Notes under the pieces: model-generated
What the model saw: only the letters and a program-made list of their open reading frames with translations
Databases searched by the model: none
Told to the model about the DNA's origin: nothing
Shown here: positions 47,411-58,900 of the stretch, in pieces
Numbering within the stretch: position 1 is the stretch's first letter
Layout of the letters: every line of letters begins with the position of its first letter
Made by a program: the position numbers and the translations under genes
Assembly: GCF_029227915.1 (NCBI RefSeq)
Contig: NC_079875.1
Location: forward strand, 11,159,001-11,223,000
Length of the DNA: 64,000 nucleotides
Source of the DNA: Hydractinia symbiolongicarpus
Lineage: Eukaryota > Cnidaria > Hydrozoa > Anthoathecata > Hydractiniidae
Reading direction: 5' to 3'

Positions 47411-48619
47411 TGCTGTGCAAGATTATCGGAAAAAGAAAAGACCATGGAGACGAGGTCAAATGTGACTTTCTCTAATTTTTGTAAATTAATTTCTCTATCA
47501 ATTATGAATAAAAATTACAAAGTTTACAAAACTATGACTGAAGGTTCACAAACAAACAAACAAATAAATAAATAAACAACAAAAATAAGAGTAAATAATA
47601 CACATGCCTGTTCGTTCTTACTAAAATATGACATCGAAATGTTGTGGTGGGTTGTTCGTCTGTTTCAAGTGTACTTTTCATAAATCTGAAATTAAAATTT
47701 TTGAGCTAGAAAAAACAACTAACGTGCTATCATGTTAGCTGGAATTTGCGCGGGAAACAATTTCGTATTTTTTTTTTAATCTTGGGAAATTTATTGGAAA
47801 TCTTGCTATTCGTAAATTTGCAAAAGTTTAATTACCGCGAAATTCTATTTTTTTTCAATTTCTCTTAATGAAATTTGAAAAATATTGTCATAATAATCCG
47901 AAGGCTCGACAATCACACAAAACAAATTTTTTATTTGCAAAAAATTTGAAAAGGTGTTTGATTTTGGATCCTACCTCATTAGTTTTAATGTTTCAAAATG
48001 ACATCGTGTTTCCCCTTTTTTACTCAGTGTCGATTTTTTTTAAAATTATTTCAGCGATTTTTAGTAGCCTATAGAAAAAACTCGAAAACCTGTAAAAATG
48101 TCAAATTGCGTTTTCGCAAAATTCGTGACATTTTATATCCAGATGTTATAAAATTTAGATAGCATCCGTTTACTCATTTCTCTAGTCATTCATTCTTAAA
48201 TGAAAGTAGTTAAAATTAATACGTTTTTTGAGAATTTCATGTCCCTAAAGGGCATTATTTCACGACATTTTATTCTCGCGTAATATGCTAAGTTGGGAAA
48301 ATACTTTTTTTTTGACAAAGAAATATCTCGCGAATATTAGTTCTCGCTAAAATTAATTCTTTAAAGTATATTTTTCACAAAAATATTTCTATACGTCCTT
48401 TTTTCCAGTAAAACATTTTTCTCGGATTATTAAACACAACTAATAAAGAAATCAACAAAAAAAAATCGTGGTAAGTATTTTTTTACGAAAATATTTCTAT
48501 GCGTCCTTTTATTTTTACAAAATATTTTTCCCAGAAATTTCCTATACATAATTTTATTTTTTTCCTTACAACAATATTTTTTCCTGCAAAATATTTACAC
48601 AATTTTTTTGCTACTAACC

Positions 48620-50224
48620 TCAACTTTTTTCAACCTTCGAGCCTTTTTTTCTGTTTCTACCTCGTGTCACAAACCAACTTCTCGAAGCACCACTTCGTTA
48701 CAAGCCATTTGTTCAGAAATTGCCGCCAACTTAAACAGTCATGTCAATTTCATGACTCTCCATATTAAATTCTCATTTTTCTTCTTAGTTATTAAAAAAG
48801 GTGTTAGTATAGTCTCCGAGAAGAAGAGTATTCTCTACAGTGAAATAAATTTCGTTTAAAAATAGATATACGACAAAAGTTAGGCCTAGTCTCTCAAAAA
48901 ATGAACAATCTCTTCAGTACAATCAATTTCTCTTGAAAAACAAAAGATAATTGAGACCCCATCACCAAGATGAATGCTGAAATTGGAATACGAAAATAGC
49001 CACAAAATTGTCTCCAGCCCCGTCCCTAGGTCTTTTTCAGCCTATGATATTCACATGAGGTTGAATAGTCCTTTTAGTTAAGCACAGAAGTCGTGAAATA
49101 TTAGTCGAGAAAATTCACTGGATAGAAAAGGCTTTTCCTTAAGATGTTTTTCTCAGGTAGTACAATATTGCGACGAGAAAGGTGTAAGAAGGCCGTCAGC
49201 GAGGCCGACCAGAAAACTCGTATCAACACATTGAACGGAGAAGCGCAAACTATTTTCCCTAATCTGATTGGTTGTGCAAATTGTTTTTTCAAAATGGATT
49301 TGTTTATAACCACTTTTGTTCAAATCCGAAGTAAAAGTTGAAATCGATTTAATTTTTTTTAATGACAGGAAGACAAAAAAATTTGTCTGCTCATTAAAAG
49401 TAGTGCGTTCTCAAACATTTTTTAGTTACTTCATCTCACGTGGCATCCGCGTCCCCAGGGTACCTTGACCCCGGTGAATGAGGTTTTTTACTTGAAAAAA
49501 CATATACTCGTGTCTCGGGGTACAAGCTGCGTAATAAACAGTGAACTAATCACAAAGTATTTTAATGTGTTTCTGTCCGTAACATGAGTAGTTGTGTGTC
49601 TTCATAAACGACAAAACGCTTCTCTTCCTTCCTACACACAAGTTCTCTATATAGGCGCAGGTGAGTCACGTAACATGTGAAAAATACGACTGCAAAACGT
49701 CAGTTTTTTTCTATTTTTCATCCCAAATGCGAATTTTTAACCATAGAATTGAAATCTTGTAAATTGGTTCAATCTGGTCAATTTTCGTCTAAAAAAACAT
49801 CCCATAGAATATTTAACATTTTAAAGGGGCGAAATAAATAGCCGAAAAAAACAGTTAACGTCTCCTTGTTCAAATTTGTGTCTCGCCCTCAAAGATTAAG
49901 AAAGAGAAACAAGCCCTGGGAACGAGGTTGCATTAAAATTTTATACATATGCTTTTACAAGAAATTTGTATATATAAAAAAGAACATTATTAGGCTGTCT
50001 AAAATCTACTACAGCTTTTTAGGGCGCTTGAGATGAAGCACTGTATATATTGTATTTTCTACTGCACGTGCTTGACGTTGAATTACTGTAAAATGTAGTT
50101 CGTCTTCATCGTTACTTTTTTGTAGAGATTGGACACTTACAAACTCAATGTTGTTAATTTCATAAAATTTCGCCTTCTTTTTTGAAAAACCACATAAGAA
50201 ACTTTTCTTAATAAAATTACGAAA
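48620..50224. other. intergenic, no gene seen
   Basis: Unique AT-rich sequence right of the tandem units. One isolated arm of the CAACCTCGTT fold-back family lies at 49,914-49,930 (CCCTGGGAACGAGGTTG on the plus strand) without a clear partner. Short ORFs here lack ATG starts or recognisable motifs. Confidence 0.5.
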
Positions 50225-50533
50225 AAAAATAACGACACCAGGCATTTCAACCTCAACATCAGAGTGTACGAACAAACGAAAAACAGCGAAAAGACACCGT
50301 GGAGACTCGTCTACGCACAAAAACAAATAAATGGAGGGCATGAAAGGCATTACTCTTTGACAAAGACACTGGAGTGTGATGACTGCAGTCAGCTTTTTAC
50401 AAGATCATGCCATCTGACAAGGCACAAGAAAGACGAATGCAACTGGCACAAAACAATCGTTTGTGAAGGAGAAAAAGTGAAGTGTATGCCAAATAGGTGT
50501 GTGCGGACACGGAAGAGAACTTTTTATCCCTAA
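50225..50533 (+). pseudogene. single zinc-finger fragment, possibly from a mobile-element DNA polymerase B
   Basis: The open frame runs through HFNLNIRVYEQ, PWRLVYAQKQ and HYSLTKTLECDDC and contains one finger, C-x2-C-x3-F-x5-L-x2-H-x4-C (CDDCSQLFTRSCHLTRHKKD), followed by IVCEGEKVKCMPN. The frame stays open upstream of the first possible GTG but has no ATG, so it is probably a fragment. A strand-rich lead-in, HYS-L, a finger and a Cys/Gly/Lys patch recall the N-terminal region of polB genes in Polinton/adintovirus-type elements. That is a resemblance from memory, not a demonstrated match. Other finger proteins fit too. The overlapping minus-strand ORF has no motif support. Confidence 0.35.
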
Positions 50534-51822
50534 AGAAAGAATGGCAGGTCTTCATTTTTTTTGTTAATACTAAAGTACACTAAAAAAAACATTGAAGCGA
50601 TCATTTTTATGCTACGTTCATCGATTTTATTGGTCTCAATAGTCTACCCGTCTACCCCTATTCACATTTAGGAAATTTTGCGGTCGTGTATTCTAACCGC
50701 CCTATAATTAATACTTTGAAATTGCTAAGTCCTTCCCACTATTGCAAAAAATTGCGGTATAACAGTTTAAACTAATTCCTGCTCGAGTTACCTGTGGTTT
50801 AAATTATTTACTGGTGTACCGGTTACTTGTATATTAGCATGCACTTCGAATAAAACCCACCTGAAACTAATAAAAGAGTTGGGTACGAGGTTTATGATAT
50901 CATTTCTTCTGGTATTGAAATCATTATATACAAGTAGTAATAATCAGAAAACTGTCTCCTTGTCTTAAAAACTGTCCGCTTAGAATACTAAGCCTAAAAA
51001 GTAATTGTACGTCTGAGATGTCAAATGAAGTTCATATAGTGCAACTCCTGACGCTTTTTAAAAAACCACCACAAGATTCAAGATTTATTAATATTTTGTA
51101 TTAGTCAGCAGTCTCATGTAAAAGATAAACGAAATATAAAATTCAAAGTCGATATATGTAGTAGTCTACAAAATAACTTACTAAAATACTCTATCGTCAT
51201 TTCCATTCTCTATCGCAGAGTATTTTTTCTTTCGCTTTTTCTTGTAAAAACTCTGCGAAGGAGAGTAAATATGGGAAGATACAAACATACACTTGAAAAA
51301 AAAACATATAAAAATCACCTTTGCATAAGCTATGTACCCACATAATACAGCATAATCATATCATAAAAAATGGTGTAATACAGACATCCACAACGGTGGA
51401 GATATTCGCAGCGTTGGAGATAGAAAGTCTATTAATAAATTCTAGAGAAAGTTTTTTTCACGAACTAGAGAGATCTAAAACGATTACTGTAATTATTCCA
51501 GTTACCGCACCCCATTGAAATAGCGCGCATAAAAGCCAGAAAGTATTTTAGCATATTTCCACACTACAAAGGACAATTTTGTTTATTAAATAGAAGGGCG
51601 TCTTGGTATATAATATATACTACATACAATTTATTGCGACGTAGTACTTTGATTTTTATACTCCTGAACATGCGAACCTTTTTAAAAAACCCATAGTGTT
51701 AGCGTATTGCGCGGTAGACCGAATTACAGTAATTTCAATGCATCTTAGTTTCGTAGTGGTTTCACATAAGTTCACTGGTTTTTACAAGAGACTAATTAAA
51801 ATAAACTTATAAACATTTAATA
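50534..51822. other. intergenic, no gene seen
   Basis: AT-rich. A small hairpin lies at about 51,207-51,267 (CGCAGAGT pairs with ACTCTGCG). Nothing else is recognised. Confidence 0.5.
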
Positions 51823-51892
51823 CAACCTCGTTACCACGCCCTTTTTGCTAATTTTTAGATTGATGATAAAAAAGAACGCGGGAAAGAGGTTC
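51823..51892. mobile_element. 70-bp fold-back (MITE-like) element, diverged
   Basis: CAACCTCGTTACCACGC on the left and GCGGGAAAGAGGTTCG on the right are diverged reverse complements of the same family as 1,287-1,377. Confidence 0.5.
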
Positions 51893-52588
51893 GTAATAAT
51901 AATAATTATTAATATCCATTACTAAATTGTCATCAAAATATTTCGGTTATTTGAAATATCACCTTTACCGAACTAATACAAAAGCAGTCACAAAATAACC
52001 CCCCTGATATAAACATAATTTTTGTTAATTTATATCGCAAATATGATGTATAGCAGGGGGCTGATTGTTTCTGTATCAGTATATAAAATCAGTATAAAAG
52101 TATATGTGCACGCGTAGAAGCTAGTCTATATTTCAAAAAAATATAGTATGTAGAACTAGTTATTTTGTTTATCCCGAGAAAACATTATTATCAATTTGGA
52201 TTCTCATTAGTAAAAACAAAAAAATCCTTTCTTTTTCCTTAACGAATTACTAACATTTCAGGAGAGGTTGTCTAAATTTATCTCGGGAAGATTTCGCAAA
52301 ATAAGATAGTTAAAAGAAGTTAAAGAAAAATAAAAAAAGAAACAACTTCTCCCACATGCACGATCTGAATATAAACTACTTTGTTGGAAAGTATAAAAAT
52401 AAAAACAGAAGAGTTAAACGCAGATCTGTTTTTAAAATGTCCTGCTGCGCTATGATCACTCTAATGCTCCATTTACCGCTCACAGCTCTTCGTCCTATTA
52501 TAGCGGAGAATACCCACATTAAATTGTGGAGGTAATAAAGCAAACTCCACCGCAGGAAATTAAGTATGGCTGACTGTGCGTGAGCGTA
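51893..52588. other. intergenic between fold-back and RhoGEF 3' end
   Basis: CCCCCTG near 52,000 pairs with CAGGGGG near 52,065, suggesting another small fold-back. No gene is seen. Confidence 0.4.
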
Positions 52589-52594
52589 TTTATT
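52589..52594 (-). terminator. AATAAA polyadenylation signal, RhoGEF gene
   Basis: AATAAA on the minus strand only 7 nt after the stop codon. If used, the 3' UTR would be very short. Confidence 0.45.
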
Positions 52595-52601
52595 TTATGA
52601 T

Positions 52602-52905
52602 TTACACAAACATGCCATCTTCAGCGTCTGATCTCGTCGTTGGTTTCCCTCCCAACACGTATATACCAAGAGGTTTCAAGTCTTCGACGAGTTGTAAATA
52701 TTTCATATTCTTCTCCTCTAATTGTTGCTTTACTTTATCAGAGGAGCGCTTGAAATCACGCGCTATTTTGGCGAGTTGTTCTTTGTCATGGCGAGTTGAT
52801 CGCTCACTGTCTTTTTGTTGCGTGACTAATTTATCTTGTAGTTCCTTCCGTTCTAATTTCAGTTTCGATATTTCCGCTCGATTCTCTTGAAGCTCGAGAC
52901 GCATC
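52602..52905 (-). CDS. RhoGEF last exon, coiled coil and C-terminus
   Basis: Acceptor TTTTACAG at 52,907-52,906. Heptad-rich MRLELQENRAEISKLKLERK and following form a coiled coil of about 80 residues. A conserved-looking tail ends LGIYVLGGKPTTR...GMFV and TAA. The exon is 3.2 kb from the previous one, but the phase fits exactly (AA + G). The ending M-F-V resembles a class II PDZ ligand. Confidence 0.85.
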
Positions 52906-55900
52906 CTGTAAAATAGAAACATATTTCACATTTCCTGCTAATACAAAAATTAAGTGTGGTAACAGTCTGAATACCAGATCCATTCTTACACATTGCGGAT
53001 ATGAATGATTCCATGGAAAAATCGTTTCAGAAATTTAATTGAAGAATTGCAGTTATATTTGTTTACATTTAATGTCGCCATTGTGCTTTTTTGTTCACAA
53101 GAAGCACAATCATTTCGTATCGGAACGAAATCATTCCATTTTAGGATAAATTGGATTTCGTGTAAACGGACACTATCCGCTACGAAATTGTTTCAAAACG
53201 ACTTCTATTCTCAACGTGAGAACATGGCCTAAAAAGCTCTTCACGTTATAAGTATTTTTCTTCAGCGGAAATCAAACCGGACGTTCGTAAGAGATAAACG
53301 CATACAAGACAATGAAAACCGGGTCTTATATTTAAATCGCTGTTCGCTAGTCAAATCAAGCTTATTTTGCCAACTGTGATTACATGATGACGTCATTGTT
53401 TAAACAAACGCATATTACGTGGAAACCAGTTGTCGTTTCGTAATAAATATTATTGTAAGTTGGTTTTTATTGACACTTAAAAAACCTGCAAAGTCATCAT
53501 AATTAACTATAAAAGTTGCATTAAAGGTTTATTTACTTAGTACCAAGGTGGTAGAAACCAGGTCTTAAAAATATATTACGATGATAACAAGAAATAGAGA
53601 AAATCACTTTATAACGATTTTAAAAACGAATTTAAGTTACTTAATCTAAAACAAAACACGCCGAGACAACATGCTGAAAAGTTTTTCCAAGCAAAGATCG
53701 AAGAGAGAACGGCTTAAGAAATTAGAACCGGTTAATTTTATTGACTTATTGAGTGCTGTGGATAGTAATAATTTTGACGAAGTTGAACGAATGTTGAGTA
53801 CAGACTTTGATGTGGATCAGAACGTTTTAGGTAAAGACATTATATAACACACTGATATCTTTCAATACGTTTCTCAATACACCATTTTAACTAAGTTTAT
53901 TATTGCCAAAAAGCCTGATATATAAAGAAAATGTTATTCTAACCTGTTACAATTTTTCATTAGTCCTTGAACAAGTCAATCAATATTTGCGAGATATCTT
54001 AAAACTCGATATTTGGTTGCCACTCTTTTCTGAATGAGGAGATTTAAAGACATTTGATGAGGTTTTGTCTATTTTTGACAAGACGACGGTGTTCTCATAA
54101 ATTTTTTTGAGATTTTTAGCCTTTTGATGACAATTTTTAACGTTTTTTTTTTTTTTTTTGAGAAATTGAGGGCATTTTTATAAAAAGACTTGAAAAATTG
54201 AAAACATCTTTCGAAATGTTCCGGAGAACATTAGTGGCCGGAGAACATTAAGGAGATTTTAAAGGTAATGTCATGAGCTCAAATTCACGGTTCTATGCAT
54301 TCCACCATGCAGTCCCGTAAAACTGCAACTGAGAACATTTGATGAAAAAAGGTGAGAAAAACTCTACTTTTAGAGATTTCAAACATGAGGAAAACTTAAT
54401 TCTAAGGAGTAGTGGCAAACTTGTATAATCAACTTTGCAAATAGTGCGCTATTTCACATAAATAGTCTGATAAGCTGTAACAACAATGTTTCTGAGAAAT
54501 AATTGATTGTCTCTCCTTAAATCTTCCCATCAGCCAACTTTTGTTGATTATTAGTCTAATTACAAAAATTTGCTTGTGAAGAACATTTAAGAAAACACAA
54601 ACTATTTCTCACCATAGGGACAACGCTTTTAACACGGGCAGCCACAAATGGGCATTTCGAAATGGTAGAGTTGCTGTTAAGATACGGTGCTGATGTAAAC
54701 AAAACTGTTTTTGATGACACGGCACTGCATAAAGCTGTTTACAAAAACCATACAGATGTCGTGAAAGTGTTGCTTAGCAACAGAGCTGACACGAACGTTC
54801 AAAGTAAAAATGGAAATACACCACTACATCTTGCAGTGCAGAAAAATCATACGGACATTGTTGTGAAGTTACTGGAAAATAACTGTAAGGTTATTTTGCA
54901 GAACAGATATGGGGATACAGCACTGCACATTGCAGCAAGGACTGGACAAGTTAAAACATTCGGTTTAATTGCAGATAATGGCGCAGATATTTCGATAAAA
55001 AATAAACAAGGGAAAACAGCTTTAGACGAAGCTATGGAGACTCGAGGTTTTTCTGGAGAGTTATACGTTAAGTGGCTATCGTGACAAAGTTAAATTAAGA
55101 TGTGTTTTACTAGTTAAAAATGTCCGAAATTTGGAATTCCCTTTGGACACTACGCCTTACATAAAAAACTACTCAGACCTGTGCAAATTTTTAAGACCAG
55201 GATATTTTACAACATATAAGAAAAGTAAAATGTGGAGCAGGTGTATTAATTTATAACAACATTTGTTCGGGAAGTTATAAAACGAGCTAAGAACAGACTT
55301 TTATTACATATCATTACTTCTGTTTTTATTTTAAAGGGAACTTGTGTAATACAAGTCGTCAGTCTATAAGGAGATCCGCGAGATTTAGGCTGTCGCTACT
55401 TGCAGGTACCTTTTTTGGTCACAGCCAAGTCAGTTTTTATGGTTATCCCATCAATAGGAAATTTTAAAAATAATTTTTTAATAAATGTATGCACAGCTTC
55501 GTTACATCAAAGCATTTCGCTTACGAGACAACTTGGAAACTTGTGGTAAACTAGCATCAGAGAAAAAATAGTAATGTCAAAACTTTTTAAATTACGACCA
55601 TTTTTTAGACACCACGCATCATATTTGCGCTACTTAACAATGCATTACTTGAACAAAACTTATTAAGGTCGAGGTGGAAGCATTAGAGTATAAATAGATG
55701 TCATACTAGCAATTTCAGTAAGCTAGAAAACTATTTCAGGTTAATTTAGGCCAAGCTTATTATCTTAATTTTATTTTATACAAATTTTATTTGTGCTAGT
55801 TGAGAAACTGGCTCATATGAGCTTAGGTTAGAACTCTTATCTCTTATATTATTGTAATTTATTATTGTATTCTACGTAAAAAAAGAAAAGTAAAAGAGTA

Positions 55901-58900
55901 ACATAAAATAAAAGCTCGTGTTTTTAGTGACTTTCTAAAGAAATATGCAACACAGCTAAGTTTTTAGTTACCATTTTGTGTCACAGTTATAACAGCGGTA
56001 CAGTATTAAAGATCGTGTCGTGATCTGAACAGGAGGTATACTCTCCGTTTATTTAAGACAATAAGTAAAAGTAAAACGACAACTTACTTCCCAATCTCCA
56101 CGTCTTGTTTACCAGTCACTTCCTGAAAAAAATTTCAACTATTGTTAGTGAACTTCTTATTAAATCAATTCACACCGCCCAGCTGATTATTATCACACAT
56201 AGTTAGTCTGTTCGGTAAATATATAACTAGTTATACGATATCTGGTATCAACGAGAGACCTGTGTATGAATTACAATATGTAAATTAAAGAGATAAATAA
56301 ATAGACTACATATAAATTGTATAAATAGAACTTCAAACCAAAAACTAAAGGTAAGAAAAACATTGCTAAGGGCTTAAAAAGAAAATAAGTAAAGTGACAC
56401 AATAGCGAAGAAAATTTGTAGCTGTTACAATTACAAATACATGGAATACAAAAAACACTGCATGGAATACTTACCACTAGAGCCGATAAATTATCCTTTA
56501 AATTTTGGAACAAGCTTATCTAAATACAAGCAAAAAACGTAACTATATAAAAGTATGAAGGTACAGATTTTACTTAAAAGGGGGTCAAACAATCCAAAAA
56601 AGATGTTCAAAGGAAAATCACGTTATCCATTCAGGTAAGTGTTTACCTGTGATATTGTAGTCCCTATTGTTGATATACTTGTATTGGAAGTAGAAGAAGA
56701 AATAGATTGTAAATCTTCCGTTGAGCCAATTGTTTTCGTCCGCCCAATAACTGTTAAGATAGCATTATTTTTACGCGTTTTGCCTAACAATAAGTCTGTC
56801 TCTGAAGATTTACTCGATACTGACATACGATTGGTCGAAACGGAACGGTTTACGCTTCCAGAAGAAACCGAGGGTTTAATCCTTTGGTCATAACCAGTAA
56901 ATACATCGGATTTTTTTGTGTTATTGATTGATGTGTTGCTTGCACCAGGTGAAGGAGAGGGGCTAGCTATTGGTAAATCGACTTGTGAGTTGCATAGTGT
57001 GGATTCTAGCCGGTTGACTATAATAATAATAAGTAAAATATATATGTAAATTATGTATAAATATTGTATAATGCGAATATATATAATTATTCAAGCTAGA
57101 ATTAGGTAAGCTTTGAAATGAATTTCCTCATATAAGGCTGGAGGTTTTTATAGCTTTAAATTTAAAGAGATCTAAGGACTTCAGAACTTTGTTTTCACTA
57201 TAACGGATAGCTTTTTAGGCCGACCAGACAAACTATATCAGGTATGGTGAAATGAAAATATTTTGTTTCGTGCTTGTTTACACTATACCACGTGTTGTAT
57301 CGTGCGGTAGAAAAGAAAAATAAATTAATAAAAAATATTTAAGTTTCTGTCACACAAAGATTTTTTGGCAAGAAGATTTGGCTCTTTTTTCTTTTTTGGG
57401 GGAGAGGGGTTACTTTACCACCCGATCATTATATTTCTACTAACTTTTGTTTCACACATAAGCCAGAACTTTTATGACTTTTATTTTTTCCTTATTGAGG
57501 ATATGTAAAAAGTTTTATTTCAATACTAACACAAAAGTGCGATAAGCTGGTTAGAAAAATTTTATGGAACTTTGTAGAGAGTTGTGAAATTTTGAGGAGT
57601 CGTGGAAACCCTGTCATTGCTACACATCAGAGACTGCAACACATACCTTCAGTTAAACATGCTTCCAGCGTGTCCCTTAAAACAGAAAAAAAATAAGAAG
57701 AACGTGTTCGAAGTTACTAGTACATTTTCTTGTTTTTAAAAAAAGAGTTTTAAGCGCTAACCTGGCATTGGCTACATCTGTTGGTTTTAATTCACTACAT
57801 GGTGAGCCCTGGACAAAAACAAAAATAGTATGATCACAATAATAAGAGTTGCTAATAAAACTGATCAACAATAGGTTAAAATGTCCAAAAAATCAACTTA
57901 AATAAAAACAAACAAAAATACCTTTATAGGGCCAACATCATCCATTGATTCTATGATGTCCTATAAAAATATTTAACAAGTATTTAAATCAATATTTTTT
58001 ATCTGCATATCCAGAGACAAAAAGAGTTACCAATGCCATTTATGTCACTTACTCTCATTTCGTTGACAAGCGAGGTTTTTTCAGATAGCTTGCGGGCTAT
58101 ATTATAATCAGCTGCCTGCAAATTATCTAAATAACAAAAGGGAGAGATATTTAATTACAGGAAAAAGAAATGCATTAGTGCTAAATTTTTTGTTGCAATT
58201 TCTTGCACATAGCTGCACATGTCCAACCAAAATTGTTTGGATTTTAAATTCTCAAAAGAACTTTTGGATTAAGTAACAAAATTTCTCAACATCCTTGGTG
58301 CAGCAGTTTTAATTTTAAGCATTGTAAACAACCAAAAATTATATTGCATACATCCTGAGAATACTGACATATGCAAAACAAACAAGTATGTGACTTATGT
58401 GAACATATTCATGTGAGCAGAAAAAGTCTGAAGCTTTCTGGATTTTTCTGATGTGAAGCCCAGAAAACATAGAAAAATATAATACCAATTATTTCTTTTA
58501 GTTTTGTCATTCTTTCTTCTTCTTCTCTCCTTGCTTCTTCCTCTAAGTCAGTTAAGTTATCCTCTGAAAAGCAAAACAAAAAACAATCAGCACTTACACT
58601 GGTAGAAAAAAAACCACAAAAAAAGGAACTAAACATATGACGGTCAAAATACAATGATTAGAAAGTTAAATTTTTATGTCATCATACCTTCTTCTTCAGG
58701 GCAAGCCTTTATAAAACCTTGAAGCTTGGGCATGAATCTAAAATTGACATAATAAGGACATTTTTGTGTAAAGATTTTACGTGTAGGTGACACAAATTTT
58801 AACACAACAATATTTGAGAGTAACTAATATAAAACTAATCAGTCATTTACTAGAAAATGAAATTTGCATGTGTATAAATGGATAATGGTCCGAGCACTGT

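Larger units (their letters stand above)
27191..48619 (+). repeat. large tandem unit 3, expanded
   Basis: Third copy, 21.4 kb long only because its 45-bp satellite has grown to 14.9 kb. The left 3 kb is almost the same as unit 2. The tail ends TTTTTTTGCTACTAACCT like unit 1, after which unrelated sequence begins. Confidence 0.85.

Noticed and set aside
50009-50350. 113-codon minus-strand ORF overlapping the zinc-finger frame
   Set aside because: No recognisable motif. The plus strand shows a clear finger and a coherent sequence in the same interval.
58409-58654. ORF reading through a RhoGEF exon and introns
   Set aside because: Only 58,486-58,563 is coding. The rest is intron, as shown by splice sites and by phase agreement with neighbouring exons.
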